A stretch of 64,000 nt of DNA from Streptomyces griseorubiginosus (GTDB lineage Bacteria > Actinomycetota > Actinomycetes > Streptomycetales > Streptomycetaceae), in NCBI RefSeq assembly GCF_001514195.1, contig NZ_KQ948735.1, positions 1,105,413-1,169,412 of the forward strand, written 5' to 3'. Under the pieces are notes generated by a model. It did not search any database. It saw nothing but the letters and a program-made list of their open reading frames with translations, and had not been told where the DNA came from. A program made the translations under genes and the position numbers. Positions 1 to 9,654 of this stretch are shown here, one piece after another (position 1 is the stretch's first letter; every line of letters starts with the position of its first letter).

Positions 1-1322
1 GCTACGCCGAACACGAGGAGCGGTACCACCGCGTCCGCAAGGCCTCCGACGAGACCGGCCGCAGCGTCGGCCTCCTCGCCGACCTTCAGGGCCCGAAGAT
101 CCGACTCGGCCACTTCACCGAAGGACCCGTACTCCTTGAACGCGGGGACGCCTTCACCATCACGGTCGAAGAGGGCGCGGAAGGCGACCAGCGGTCCTGC
201 GGCACGACATACACCGGGCTGGCGGACGATGTCACCGTCGGCGAACGCATCCTCGTCGACGACGGCAAGGTCTGCCTGGAGGTCACCTCGGTCGACGGCC
301 CCCGCGTCCACACCCGCGTGGTCGAGGGCGGCATGGTCTCCGACCACAAGGGCCTGAACCTTCCGGGTGTCTCGGTCTCGGTCCCGGCCTTGTCGGAGAA
401 GGACGAGGAGGACCTGCGCTGGGCGCTGCGCATGGGCTTCGACGTGATCGCCCTGTCCTTCGTCCGCTCCGGCCGCGACATCGAGGACGTCCACCGGATC
501 ATGGACGCGGCGGGACGCCGGGTCCCGGTCATCGCCAAGGTGGAGAAGCCCCAGGCGGTCGACGCCATCGAGGACATCGTCGCCGCCTTCGACGGCATCA
601 TGGTGGCCCGCGGCGACCTGGGCGTGGAGATGCCGCTGGAGCAGGTGCCGATCGTCCAGAAGCGCGCGATCAAACTGGCCAAGCGCAACGCCAAGCCGGT
701 GATCGTCGCGACCCAGATGCTGGACTCGATGATCGAGAACTCGCGCCCCACGCGCGCGGAGGCGTCCGACGTCGCCAACGCGGTCATCGACGGCACGGAC
801 GCGGTGATGCTGTCCGGCGAGACGAGCGTCGGCAAGCACGCGATCGAGACCGTCCGGACGATGGCCAAGATCGTGGAGGCGGCGGAGGAGGACATCCTCG
901 AGAAGGGCCTGCCGCCGCTGACGGAACGGAACAAGCCCCGCACGCAGGGAGGGGCTGTCGCCCGGGCGGCGGCGGAGATGGGCGACTTCCTCGGCGCGAA
1001 GTTCCTGGTGGCCTTCACCCAGTCAGGCGACACGGTGAAGCGGTTGTCGAGGTACCGGTCCCCGATCCCGCTCCTGGCCTTCACGCCGGAGCCGGCGACG
1101 CGGTCGCAGCTGAGCCTGACGTGGGGCGTGGAGACGTACCTGGGCCCGCAGGTGGATTCGACGGACGCGATGGTCGACCAGGTGGACGAACTCCTGCTGC
1201 GCTACGGGCGCTGCGAGAAGGGCGACGTGGTCGTCATCACGGCCGGCTCCCCACCCGGGGTGTCGGGCTCGACGAACCTGGTGCGTGTGCATCACATCGG
1301 GGAAGACGACAGCCCCAAGTAG
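1..1322 (+). CDS. pyk: Pyruvate kinase, 5'-truncated by window edge
   Basis: Catalyses phosphoenolpyruvate plus ADP to pyruvate plus ATP, the last step of glycolysis, in the cytoplasm. The reading frame is open from base 3 and gives about 439 residues; the family is about 475, so roughly the first 35-40 residues lie outside the window. Visible family motifs are LADLQGPKIRLG near the start, the metal/substrate segment VARGDLGVEMPLEQVP and the active-site helix ATQMLDSMIE followed by RPTRAEASDVANAVIDG. The C-terminal allosteric domain ends at a TAG. It runs convergently into the HTH/LAGLIDADG gene with only 12 bases between them. Identification is secure; which pyk paralogue this is cannot be told here. 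Confidence 0.97.
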   Translation, partial: YAEHEERYHRVRKASDETGRSVGLLADLQGPKIRLGHFTEGPVLLERGDAFTITVEEGAEGDQRSCGTTYTGLADDVTVGERILVDDGKVCLEVTSVDGPRVHTRVVEGGMVSDHKGLNLPGVSVSVPALSEKDEEDLRWALRMGFDVIALSFVRSGRDIEDVHRIMDAAGRRVPVIAKVEKPQAVDAIEDIVAAFDGIMVARGDLGVEMPLEQVPIVQKRAIKLAKRNAKPVIVATQMLDSMIENSRPTRAEASDVANAVIDGTDAVMLSGETSVGKHAIETVRTMAKIVEAAEEDILEKGLPPLTERNKPRTQGGAVARAAAEMGDFLGAKFLVAFTQSGDTVKRLSRYRSPIPLLAFTPEPATRSQLSLTWGVETYLGPQVDSTDAMVDQVDELLLRYGRCEKGDVVVITAGSPPGVSGSTNLVRVHHIGEDDSPK

Positions 1323-1334
1323 GGGGTGGGTGGG

Positions 1335-2111
1335 TCAGTGCTTGGGACCTACGTGAGTGTCCATGAGGGCTACTGAGGCTTTGCGGGCGATGGAGATGTT
1401 GCGGCTGTTCGCCTGCTTCCACTCGACGCCCACGTGGTCGAGGGTGTCGGTGAAGAGCCGGATGATGTCGCCGGACAGGTTGGTGAAGAAGTACCGGGGA
1501 TATTCGTAGCGCTTCCGCTCCCCGGCTACGACACGGGTGGCCCAGTTGGTGATGCGGCATCCGTCGGAGTGAATGAGGCCGCGGATGAACTCCCAGGGGT
1601 GTTCGTCGACGATGGCCTGCTGCCAGGGTTCGAGAACGATGACGCGCTCATGCTTCCTGCCGGGGCCGTGTTGAGGGAACAGGCAGCGGAGGTGGGTGGA
1701 GCAAAGCTTCAGGTCGCGGCAACCAGCTTTACGGATGCGGCACACGGAGTTGTGCGGAAAGACAGTGCGCATGGCTCGTTCACACTCGTCCATGAGCTTG
1801 GGCCAGGCATCGTCGCAGGTGATCACCAGAGTTGGTGTGCGGTGGCCTGCCCACTGGACGATGCAGCCGTCACCTAGGTAGAAGCCGAGCAGGTAGCTGT
1901 ATGCGGCTTCGTTGAGGTCCCCACCTTCGCATCGCGGGCAGGGCAGCTTGCGCCGCCCAGGGCATTCACCGCGCTTAGCGCGGTCTAGGTGAAGCCATTT
2001 GCCGATCGTGCCCACTGGAATGTCGAGCTGTCGAGCCACGTCCGCATTTCTTGCGCCGCCGTGCAGCAGGGAGAGCGCCCTTTGTCGAACCTCAGTGCCG
2101 TGAAAGTGCAT
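1335..2111 (-). CDS. HTH/LAGLIDADG-type stand-alone protein
   Basis: 258-residue protein. Residues about 8-42 form a resolvase-like helix-turn-helix (ALSLLHGGARNADVARQLD). C50, C58 and C61 (CPRC) suggest a small zinc knuckle. Two LAGLIDADG-like motifs follow: LLGFYLGDG at 74-82 and FIRGLIHSDG at 175-184, spaced about 100 residues apart as in single-chain two-motif homing endonucleases, with the acidic residue kept in both. The gene lies on its own, not inside an intron or intein, directly downstream of tRNA-Leu(CAA). Its codon use looks less GC-rich than its neighbours (not counted). It could be a free-standing homing nuclease or a regulator that re-uses the fold, as WhiA does. Function unproven. 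Confidence 0.75.
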   Translation of the reverse strand: MHFHGTEVRQRALSLLHGGARNADVARQLDIPVGTIGKWLHLDRAKRGECPGRRKLPCPRCEGGDLNEAAYSYLLGFYLGDGCIVQWAGHRTPTLVITCDDAWPKLMDECERAMRTVFPHNSVCRIRKAGCRDLKLCSTHLRCLFPQHGPGRKHERVIVLEPWQQAIVDEHPWEFIRGLIHSDGCRITNWATRVVAGERKRYEYPRYFFTNLSGDIIRLFTDTLDHVGVEWKQANSRNISIARKASVALMDTHVGPKH

Positions 2112-2150
2112 GCGGCTACTCTGAGTGAGTGATCGAAACTCTGCGCAGCA

Positions 2151-2187
2151 AAAAGCGGATGTTCACGAGAACGTGGACATCCGCTTC
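2151..2187 (-). terminator. Hairpin terminator after tRNA-Leu
   Basis: A 10-bp stem pairs 2153-2162 with 2177-2186 (AAGCGGATGT / ACATCCGCTT). Read on the minus strand it ends in a run of T, so it fits a factor-independent terminator for the tRNA transcript. It also separates the tRNA from the HTH/LAGLIDADG gene, which would then need its own promoter. Confidence 0.7.
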
Positions 2188-2198
2188 TTGATCAGAGG

Positions 2199-2281
2199 TG
2201 CCGGGTGCGGGATTCGAACCCGCACGTCCTTTCGGACAATCGCTTTTGAGGCGATCATGTCTACCCTTCCATCAACCCGGC
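2199..2281 (-). tRNA. tRNA-Leu (anticodon CAA)
   Basis: 83-nt class II tRNA. The acceptor stem GCCGGGT pairs with ACCCGGC and is followed by discriminator A. The anticodon loop reads CTCAAAA, giving anticodon CAA for codon UUG. A short extra arm (TCC GAAA GGA) is typical of Leu tRNAs, and the T arm contains GGTTCGAATCC. The CCA end is only partly encoded (CC then T), so it must be completed enzymatically. No integrase gene or repeated 3' end is visible nearby, so it does not appear to be an occupied attachment site within this window. Confidence 0.97.
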
Positions 2282-2381
2282 TAGGCGACAGGCCAGAAGC
2301 ATACCGGGTCACCGCAGCTCCCCGCCTCTAGGTAGGCTGCACAAGCAGCAGTACCTGCCCGGCCCGTAACAAGGAGCCCCC

Positions 2382-3038
2382 GTGACCGCCCCCGAGTCGC
2401 CCCAGCCCGTAGACGCGCCCGACGACGACAAGTCGCACGTGCCTCCGCTGACGACCCGTGTCGTCATCGCCGAGGACGAGGCCCTGATCCGCCTCGACCT
2501 CAAAGAGATGCTGGAGGAAGAGGGCTACAGCGTCGTAGGCGAGGCCGGTGACGGTGAGCAGGCCGTCGAGCTCGCCCGTGAGCACAAGCCGGACCTCGTG
2601 ATCCTCGACGTGAAGATGCCCAAGCTCGACGGGATCTCCGCCGCCGAGAAGATCGCCGAGGAGCGCATCGCGCCCGTCCTGATGCTCACCGCCTTCTCCC
2701 AGCGCGACCTCGTCGAGCGGGCGCGGGACGCCGGTGCCATGGCGTACCTGGTGAAGCCCTTCAGCAAGAGCGATGTCGTGCCGGCGATCGAGATGGCCGT
2801 CTCCCGGTTCACGGAGCTGAAGGAGCTGGAGAACGAGGTCGCGGACCTCACGCAGCGTCTGGAGACCCGCAAGCTCGTCGACCGGGCGAAGTCGATTCTT
2901 CAGACGTCGTACGGCCTGACCGAGCCTGCCGCGTTCCGGTGGATCCAGAAGACGTCGATGGACCGGCGTATGTCGATGCAGCAGGTCGCGGAGGCGGTCA
3001 TTCTGGACGCCGACGAGAAGAAGGCCAACAAGGGCTGA
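2382..3038 (+). CDS. pdtaR: ANTAR-domain response regulator (PdtaR type)
   Basis: 218-residue cytoplasmic response regulator. The receiver domain spans about 26-140 with acidic pocket E31/D32, phosphorylatable D76 (VILDVKMP) and K125 (LVKPF). An ANTAR RNA-binding domain (about 155-211, KLVDRAKSILQTSYGLTEPAAFRWIQ) closes the protein. In this family, phosphorylation by the soluble kinase PdtaS lets the ANTAR domain bind twin hexaloop hairpins and prevent transcription termination. The kinase gene is not in the window. GTG start chosen because AAGGAG at 2371-2376 sits five bases upstream. It is a single gene bounded downstream by a strong hairpin. Confidence 0.93.
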   Translation: MTAPESPQPVDAPDDDKSHVPPLTTRVVIAEDEALIRLDLKEMLEEEGYSVVGEAGDGEQAVELAREHKPDLVILDVKMPKLDGISAAEKIAEERIAPVLMLTAFSQRDLVERARDAGAMAYLVKPFSKSDVVPAIEMAVSRFTELKELENEVADLTQRLETRKLVDRAKSILQTSYGLTEPAAFRWIQKTSMDRRMSMQQVAEAVILDADEKKANKG

Positions 3039-3058
3039 GCCCAACGCGCCACAAGACC

Positions 3059-3092
3059 GAGGCCCGCGTCCCCAGCTGGGGGCGCGGGCCTC
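3059..3092. terminator. Bidirectional terminator between pdtaR and livF
   Basis: Near-perfect 34-base palindrome: GAGGCCCGCG (3059-3068) pairs with CGCGGGCCTC (3083-3092), and CCCCAGCTGGGG lies inside. It lies between convergent genes and lacks a T-run, as is common in high-GC actinobacteria. Confidence 0.75.
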
Positions 3093-3114
3093 GTCGTACG
3101 GCGAAGAAGAAGGG

Positions 3115-3827
3115 TCAGTCCTCGCCGAGGTACGCCTTGCGGACCGACTCGTCGTGCAGCAGGTCCTGGCCGGTGCCGGAGAGGACGATGTTGCCGACCT
3201 CCATGACGTGTCCCTGGTCGGCCAGGGAGAGGGCGGCCTGGGCGTTCTGTTCGACCAACAGGATGGTCGTGCCCTGGGACTTGAGTTCGACGATCGTCGC
3301 CATGATCTTCTGCATCATGATCGGCGAGAGGCCCATGGAGGGTTCGTCGAGCATCAGCAGCTTGGGCTGGGACATGAGTGCGCGGCCCATGGCGAGCATC
3401 TGCTGCTCGCCGCCGGACAGGGTGCCCGCGGCCTGGTTGCGGCGCTCTCCCAGGATCGGGAAGAGGTCGTAGGCGCGCTGTATGTCCTTCTCGATCCCTT
3501 CCTTGTCCTTCCTCAGGAACGCTCCGAGCTGGAGGTTCTCGAAGATGGTGAGGCGGGGGAAGATGTGCCGGCCTTCGGGGGAGTGGGCGAGGCCGAAGGA
3601 GACGATCTTGTGGGCGGGGATGCCGCTGAGGGGCTGCCCGTCGAACGTGATCTTTCCGGAGGTCGGCTTCAGGAGGCCCGAGAGCGTCCGCAGGGTCGTG
3701 GTCTTGCCGGCGCCGTTGGTGCCGATGAGGGTGACGACCTGGCCTGCTTCGACGCTGAAGGAGATGCCTTTGACGGCTTCGATCTTGCCGTAGGAGACCC
3801 GGAGGTCCTCGACTTCGAGGAGTGCGG

Positions 3828-3831
<4 letters not shown>
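3115..3831 (-). CDS. livF: Branched-chain amino acid ABC transporter ATP-binding protein LivF
   Basis: 238-residue cytoplasmic ATPase, one of the two nucleotide-binding subunits of the Leu/Ile/Val importer. Walker A GTNGAGKT is at 37-44, the ABC signature LSGGE at 138-142 and Walker B ends LLMLDEPS at about 157-164. Length matches LivF. It is the last gene of the liv operon; its GTG start overlaps the livG stop by four bases (GTGA), so translation is probably coupled. Ends at the shared terminator facing pdtaR. Confidence 0.95.
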
Positions 3832-4687
<856 letters not shown>

Positions 4688-4691
<4 letters not shown>

Positions 4692-6466
4692 GCCCCCGCC
4701 TTGGTGACGGCGGCCGGTTCGCCGGAGAGTGTGGTGGTGTCTGGTACGTCGAGTTGGCCGGTCTCGTGGAATTCGAGCTGGCGGCGGCGGTTGGCGATGA
4801 TGCCTTCGGGGCGGAAGCGCATCAGCAGGATGAGGGCGATGCCGAAGGCCAGCAGGGACTTGTCCTGGAGGAAGACGAGCTTCTCGGGGAGCAGGTAGAG
4901 GAGCGCGGCGCCGAGGATGGGGCCTGCGACCGTGCCCATGCCGCCGAGGACGACGGCGGCGAGGAGGAAGGCCGAGTTGGGGGGTGTCGAGCCCGCGAAC
5001 TGGTAGGGCGTCGGGACGACGCTGTAGGTGACGTGGGCGCTGACGGTGCCGGCGAGGCCGGCGAGGGCGGCGCCGAGGGCGAAGGCGATGAGCTTGACGC
5101 GGAAGCCGTTGATGCCCATGGCGGTGGCGGCGGTCTCGTCCTCGCGGATGGCGATCCAGGAGCGGCCGATGCGGGAGTCGGCGGCGCGGGTGTAGACCAG
5201 GACCACGAGGGCCATGATCAGCACCATGAGCAGGTAGTAGTTGGCGAAGCGGCCGATGGTGAAGCCGGCGATGTCGTGGGCTTCGCCGAGGTTGAACCCG
5301 AAGAAGTTGAGGTCCGGGATGGACGGGATGCCGTTCGGGCCGTTGGTGATGTCGGGGCCGGATTCGCCGTCCATGTTGTTGACGGCGATGCGGAAGATCT
5401 CTCCGAAGCCGAGGGTGACGATGGCGAGGTAGTCGCCGCGCAGGCGCAGGGTGGGGGCGCCGATGAGGACGCCGAAGATCAGCGATGCGGCGGCGCCGGC
5501 GAGTGCGGCGGCCCAGAAGGGGAAGTGGACGCCGGAGAAGCGGGAGAACTCGGAGCCGGAGACGAGGGCGGCGGTGTAGGCGCCGACGCCGAGGAAGGCG
5601 ACGTATCCGAGGTCGAGGAGGCCCGCGAGGCCGACGACGATGTTGAGGCCCAGGGCGACCGTGCCGAAGATCAGGATGTTCACGCCGATGTTGGCGTAGT
5701 GGTCGTCGGTCTGGGTGAAGGGGAACGCGATCGCGGCGGCGAAGCCCATGGCGAGCGTGAAGCTGCGGTTGTGGGCGACGATCCGGGAGAAGCGGTCCAT
5801 GAGGCCTGCGGTGTGCAGGGCCCAGACGGCGAAGACGACGACGATGAGGAAGCCGACGAAGAGTTCGCCGTACTCGGTGTCGATGCCGTAGGTGAAGACG
5901 GCCAGGCCGATGATCGTGGCGACGGTGATGACCGCGCGCTCCAGCCAGGGGCTGAGGGGAGCGGGTGCGGGGATGTTCTCCGGCTTGGCGATGTAGGCCT
6001 TGAGGTTGTCCTTGGTGCTCTCGGTGTGCGGCTCGGGGAGGGCGAACGCGCCGATGACGGGGAGGAGGGAGGCGATGGCCGCGACCCAGCCGCCGGGTTC
6101 GAGGTTGGCGAGTCCGCCGAGTTCGGCGGCGATCGAGATGATCGTGTACCAGGTGACGCCGAAGGCGCCGATGGCGGTGAGCACGAGGGGCGCGTTGTTG
6201 CGGGCGGGGATGAGCCAGCCCAGGCCCGGGACGCCGTACGCGGAGAGCGCGAAGACGGTGACGAGGACGCCGGCGATGAGGGTCAGCCACTGGAGGCCGC
6301 CCGGGTAGCCGGTGATGGTGAGGTCGCCGGGGAACTCGCTGGTCCAGGTCCAGGCGAGGAAGGCGGAGACGATGGTGGCGATGCCGCCGACGAGGACGAG
6401 CGCGCGGGCTGCCGCGAGGGGCAGCGGGATCAGGGCGCGGGTGGTGGTGTCGGTCATGGTGGTCAC
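4688..6466 (-). CDS. livM: Branched-chain amino acid ABC transporter permease LivM
   Basis: 592-residue polytopic membrane protein. This is longer than E. coli LivM (about 425) because of an N-terminal extension with several extra hydrophobic segments (for example LVLVGGIATIVSAFLAW and VLTAIGAFGVTWYTIISIAA). The conserved permease core follows (GLNIVVGLAGLLDLGYVAF, then the EAA-like cytoplasmic loop GRSWIAIREDETAATAMGI). It forms the translocation pore with LivH. GTG start overlaps the livH stop by four bases. The extended form is common in Streptomyces. Confidence 0.94.
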
Positions 6467-7392
6467 GCCCTGTCCGCGACGCGTTCGCCGAGCAGGCCTT
6501 GTGGCCTGACGAGGAGGACGATGATGAGGAGGGCGAAGGCCCAGACGTTGGCCCAGCTCTGGCCGCCGAGCTTGTCCATGCCGGGGATGCCGTCGATGTA
6601 GGCGGAGGCGAGGGTCTCGGCGACGCCGAGGACGAGTCCGCCGAGCATGGCGCCGTAGATGTTGCCGATGCCGCCGAGGACCGCCGCGGTGAAGGCCTTG
6701 AGGCCCATCAGGAAGCCCATGCGGTAGTCGATGTTGCCGTACTTGAGGCCGTAGGCGAGGGCGGCGACGGCGGCGAAGAAGCCGCCGATGGCGAAGGCGA
6801 TCACGATGATGCGGTTGGTGTCGATGCCCATGAGCTGTGCGGTGTCCGGGTCCTGGGCGGTGGCCTGCATGGCGCGGCCGGTGCGGGACTTGCGGACGAA
6901 GAAGGCGAGCGAGGACATGCAGATGATGGCGGCGACGATGAGGAAGATGTCGGCGTCCTTGATGGTGACGGAGCCGATCTCGTGGGTGGCGTCGAGGCCG
7001 GGGAAGGCGATGGCGCGGTCGGCGCCGGGGTAGAAGTTGCGGACGACTTCCTGGAGGGCCAGGGAGAGGCCGATCGCGGTGATGAGCGGTGCGAGCCGTG
7101 GTGCTCCGCGCAGGGGCCGGTAGGCGAACCGTTCCGCTCCGACCGCGATGAGGACGGCGACGATTCCGCCGCCGATCAGCATCAGGGGGACGGCGACGGC
7201 CATGGAGACGCCGTCGGGGAGGATGTAGAAGTAGACCGTGAAGGCGCCGAAGGCCCCGGTCATGAAGATCTCGCCGTGCGCGAAGTTGATGAGCTGGACG
7301 ATGCCGTACACCATCGTGTAGCCGATGGCGATGAGCCCGTACATCGAGCCTAGAAGCAGCCCGTTGGCCAGCTGCTGCGGCAGGGTGTTCAC
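6463..7392 (-). CDS. livH: Branched-chain amino acid ABC transporter permease LivH
   Basis: 309-residue polytopic permease, the partner of LivM. The family N-terminus LANGLLLGSMYGLIAIGYTM and the segment IVQLINFAHGEIFM are diagnostic. The GTG at 7392 was chosen because GGAGG lies seven bases upstream and the family alignment begins there; the open frame extends about 58 codons further upstream but that part is Pro/Thr/Arg-rich and unlike the family. Separated from livJ by 140 bases holding a hairpin, so it may be expressed at a lower level than the binding protein. Confidence 0.94.
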   Translation of the reverse strand: MNTLPQQLANGLLLGSMYGLIAIGYTMVYGIVQLINFAHGEIFMTGAFGAFTVYFYILPDGVSMAVAVPLMLIGGGIVAVLIAVGAERFAYRPLRGAPRLAPLITAIGLSLALQEVVRNFYPGADRAIAFPGLDATHEIGSVTIKDADIFLIVAAIICMSSLAFFVRKSRTGRAMQATAQDPDTAQLMGIDTNRIIVIAFAIGGFFAAVAALAYGLKYGNIDYRMGFLMGLKAFTAAVLGGIGNIYGAMLGGLVLGVAETLASAYIDGIPGMDKLGGQSWANVWAFALLIIVLLVRPQGLLGERVADRA

Positions 7393-7458
7393 CGCGTGGC
7401 CTCCATTGTCGCTGGTGGTCGTGTGCACTGGTGGTGTGCAGGGGGTGGGGTGTGGCAA

Positions 7459-7493
7459 GGGCCGCGCGGTCGGGGTCCCCTTCCGCGCGGCCC
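7459..7493 (-). terminator. Hairpin between livJ and livH
   Basis: A 10-bp GC stem, GGGCCGCGCG (7459-7468) with CGCGCGGCCC (7484-7493), lies just after livJ. In binding-protein operons such a hairpin usually stabilises the upstream mRNA or terminates part of the transcripts, keeping the binding protein in excess over the membrane subunits. Confidence 0.6.
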
Positions 7494-7532
7494 GTGGTGA
7501 GGTGGTGCTGTGTTGCTGTCGAGAGGCCGGTA

Positions 7533-8765
7533 CTAGCTGGCGGTGCCGGTCTTCACGGCCTTCCACGCACCCTTGGTGACCTGGTAGACGGTGAGCTGCT
7601 TGTTGGTGGTGTCACCGTACTGGTCGAAGGAGACCTTGCCGGAGATGCCTTCGAAGTCGGACTTCTGGACGTTGTCGACGACGGAGGAACGCAGGGCGTT
7701 GATGTCGGTGGGGACCTTGCCGTCGTTGGCGTCGACGGCGGCCTTCACGGCCTTGATGATGGCGGTGGTGGCGTCGTAGGAGTACGCGCCGTAGGCGCCG
7801 TAGTCACCCTTGTAGCCCTTGGACTTGTACGTCTCGATGAACGTCTTGGCGGCGGGCAGGGTGTCGGCGGGGACGCCGACGGCGGTGGCGAGGTCGCCCT
7901 CGGAGGCGGCGCCCGCGGTCTCGATGTAGGTGGAGGCGAACATGCCGTCGCCGCCGAAGAGCGGGATCTTGACTCCGCCGTCCTTGAGCTGCTTGGTGAT
8001 CAGCGAGGACTCGTCGTACTGGCCGCCGTAGTAGAGCAGGTCGGCGCCGGAGCTCTTGACCTTGGTGACGAGGGAGCCGAAGTCCTTGTCGCCGGTGTTG
8101 ACGTGGTCGGTGCCGACCACGGTGCCGCCGAGCTTCTTGAACTGCTCGTTGAAGATCTTGGCGAGGCCGGCGCCGTAGGTCTGCTTGTCGTCGACGACGA
8201 AGACCTTCTTCTTCTTGAGGCCGTTGTACGCGTAGTCGGCGGCGAAGCTGCCCTGGAGCTCGTCGGTGGTGGCGGTGCGGAAGTACGTCTTGTAGGGACG
8301 CTTCTTGGCCGTCTGCCAGTCCTTGCCCTGGGTCAGGGCCGGGTTGGTGTTCGACGGGGAGATCTCGACCATGTTGGCCGAGGCGAACACCTGCTGCATC
8401 GACTGGGCGACACCGGAGTTCAGCGGGCCGACGGCGCCGACGGCGGTCTTGTCGCCGGTGATGGCGGTGGCGTTGGACTGGCCGGTGGCGGGCTGCGCCT
8501 TGTCGTCGAAGGCCTTCAGCTTGAAGGTGACGCCGGGGACGAGCTTGTTCTTGTTGGCGTCGTCTACGGCGATCTGGGCGCCGTACTGGATACCGAGACC
8601 GGTGGTGGAGTTCTCGCCGGAGAGCGGGGCGTCCACGCCGATGGTGAGGGTGGTGCCACCCCCGCTGTCACTGTTGCCGCCCTTGTCGTCTCGGGAGCCG
8701 CAGGCGGTGAGTGTGAGAGCCCCCGTCGCCATGACGGAGGTCAGGATCACCATGGAACGTCGCAC
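7533..8765 (-). CDS. livJ: Branched-chain amino acid-binding lipoprotein LivJ
   Basis: About 410-residue extracellular solute-binding lipoprotein that delivers substrate to LivHM. The signal peptide RRSMVILTSVMATGALTLTAC ends in a lipobox (LTAC), so the mature Cys is lipid-anchored; a Gly/Ser linker follows, then the periplasmic-binding fold beginning TLTIGVDAPLSGENS. Start: an ATG at 8771 directly abuts AAGGA, too close to function, whereas the GTG at 8765 has that site six bases upstream and is preferred. First gene of the liv operon. Confidence 0.93.
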   Translation of the reverse strand: MRRSMVILTSVMATGALTLTACGSRDDKGGNSDSGGGTTLTIGVDAPLSGENSTTGLGIQYGAQIAVDDANKNKLVPGVTFKLKAFDDKAQPATGQSNATAITGDKTAVGAVGPLNSGVAQSMQQVFASANMVEISPSNTNPALTQGKDWQTAKKRPYKTYFRTATTDELQGSFAADYAYNGLKKKKVFVVDDKQTYGAGLAKIFNEQFKKLGGTVVGTDHVNTGDKDFGSLVTKVKSSGADLLYYGGQYDESSLITKQLKDGGVKIPLFGGDGMFASTYIETAGAASEGDLATAVGVPADTLPAAKTFIETYKSKGYKGDYGAYGAYSYDATTAIIKAVKAAVDANDGKVPTDINALRSSVVDNVQKSDFEGISGKVSFDQYGDTTNKQLTVYQVTKGAWKAVKTGTAS

Positions 8766-8979
8766 AATCATTCCTTTCCGCAGGCACCCGCGCCCTTGTG
8801 GGTGCGGCTGGTACCCGCGCTTTACCGAACTCCCGATGGAGCGGTGACTGGCCGTGACTCTAAGCCCGGTTTGCAGGCAGCGGCATCGCTGTGCACGGGC
8901 TTGTGACTTTCTTGTTATGACGTGGTGGATGGTGGGCTTCCGCGAGGGGGCCTCTCAGCCGGTTTGGCGGAATTTCCCC

Positions 8980-9654
8980 TCAGTCCGCATTTTGAGAACC
9001 TGCACTTCCGCTTGGCCGTGGGGCTCGGGGCGGCGATGTCGGGTCGCAGGCGCCTCGGAGGAGCGCGAAGAGGTCCTCGGAGTAGGCCCGGCCGAAGATG
9101 AAGCTGTGGTGCTGTATTGCGCGCGCGTTACGGAGCGTTACGTCAAGAAATGGTAGGTCGGCATTACGGGGCAGGCCGGAACAGTCGGAAACCGCTATCT
9201 CCACGGTGACCCGGCGTGTCGTGCCGGCGTGCACGGTGAAGGCGTGGGGCAGGGCGTGGGCGGTGAGGCCGGGGAAGGCGGCGCCGGTGACCTGGAGGGT
9301 GACGGGCGGTCCCGCGGTCACGTCGACGGCGAAGCGGAAGCGTCCGCTGGTGGGGCGGGTGCCGTCGGTCTCGGGGAGTCCGGCGGGTCCGAGGTAGCGC
9401 CAGGCGGTGACGTTGGCGGGCCAGGGCAGGGGGGTGGCTGGCGGCTCGGGAGGGGGGTCGTCGGTGAGGAGGAGGACTCCGGCCGCGACCAGGGCGGCCG
9501 CGGTGGCGGCGAGAGCCCCACGGGCGCGTGGCGGCAGCCCGCCCCACCACGCGCTCCAGCGATCCGCCCACCGGGGCCCGTCGCCGCCGATGACGTCCTG
9601 GCTCTCCCCCGCCCCCGGCGACTCGACCGGCTCGACGGGCCCGATACCGGTCAT
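8980..9654 (-). CDS. Predicted membrane-anchored extracytoplasmic protein, unknown function
   Basis: 224 residues from the ATG at 9654, which has GAGG eight bases upstream. A cytoplasmic stretch of about 45 residues is followed by one membrane segment (ARGALAATAAALVAAGVLLL), then a Pro-rich linker and an outside domain of about 150 residues with two cysteines (SDCSGLP, RGACDP) that may pair. I recognise similar proteins only as uncharacterised Streptomyces proteins. The frame stays open upstream through the 64-bp repeats, but that part is repeat-derived and was excluded. Possible partner of the liv system by position only. Confidence 0.65.
   Translation of the reverse strand: MTGIGPVEPVESPGAGESQDVIGGDGPRWADRWSAWWGGLPPRARGALAATAAALVAAGVLLLTDDPPPEPPATPLPWPANVTAWRYLGPAGLPETDGTRPTSGRFRFAVDVTAGPPVTLQVTGAAFPGLTAHALPHAFTVHAGTTRRVTVEIAVSDCSGLPRNADLPFLDVTLRNARAIQHHSFIFGRAYSEDLFALLRGACDPTSPPRAPRPSGSAGSQNAD

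Noticed and set aside
2199..2281. tRNA-Leu as an occupied integration site
   Set aside because: No integrase, no second copy of the tRNA 3' end and no foreign gene block follow it, apart from the single LAGLIDADG-type gene.
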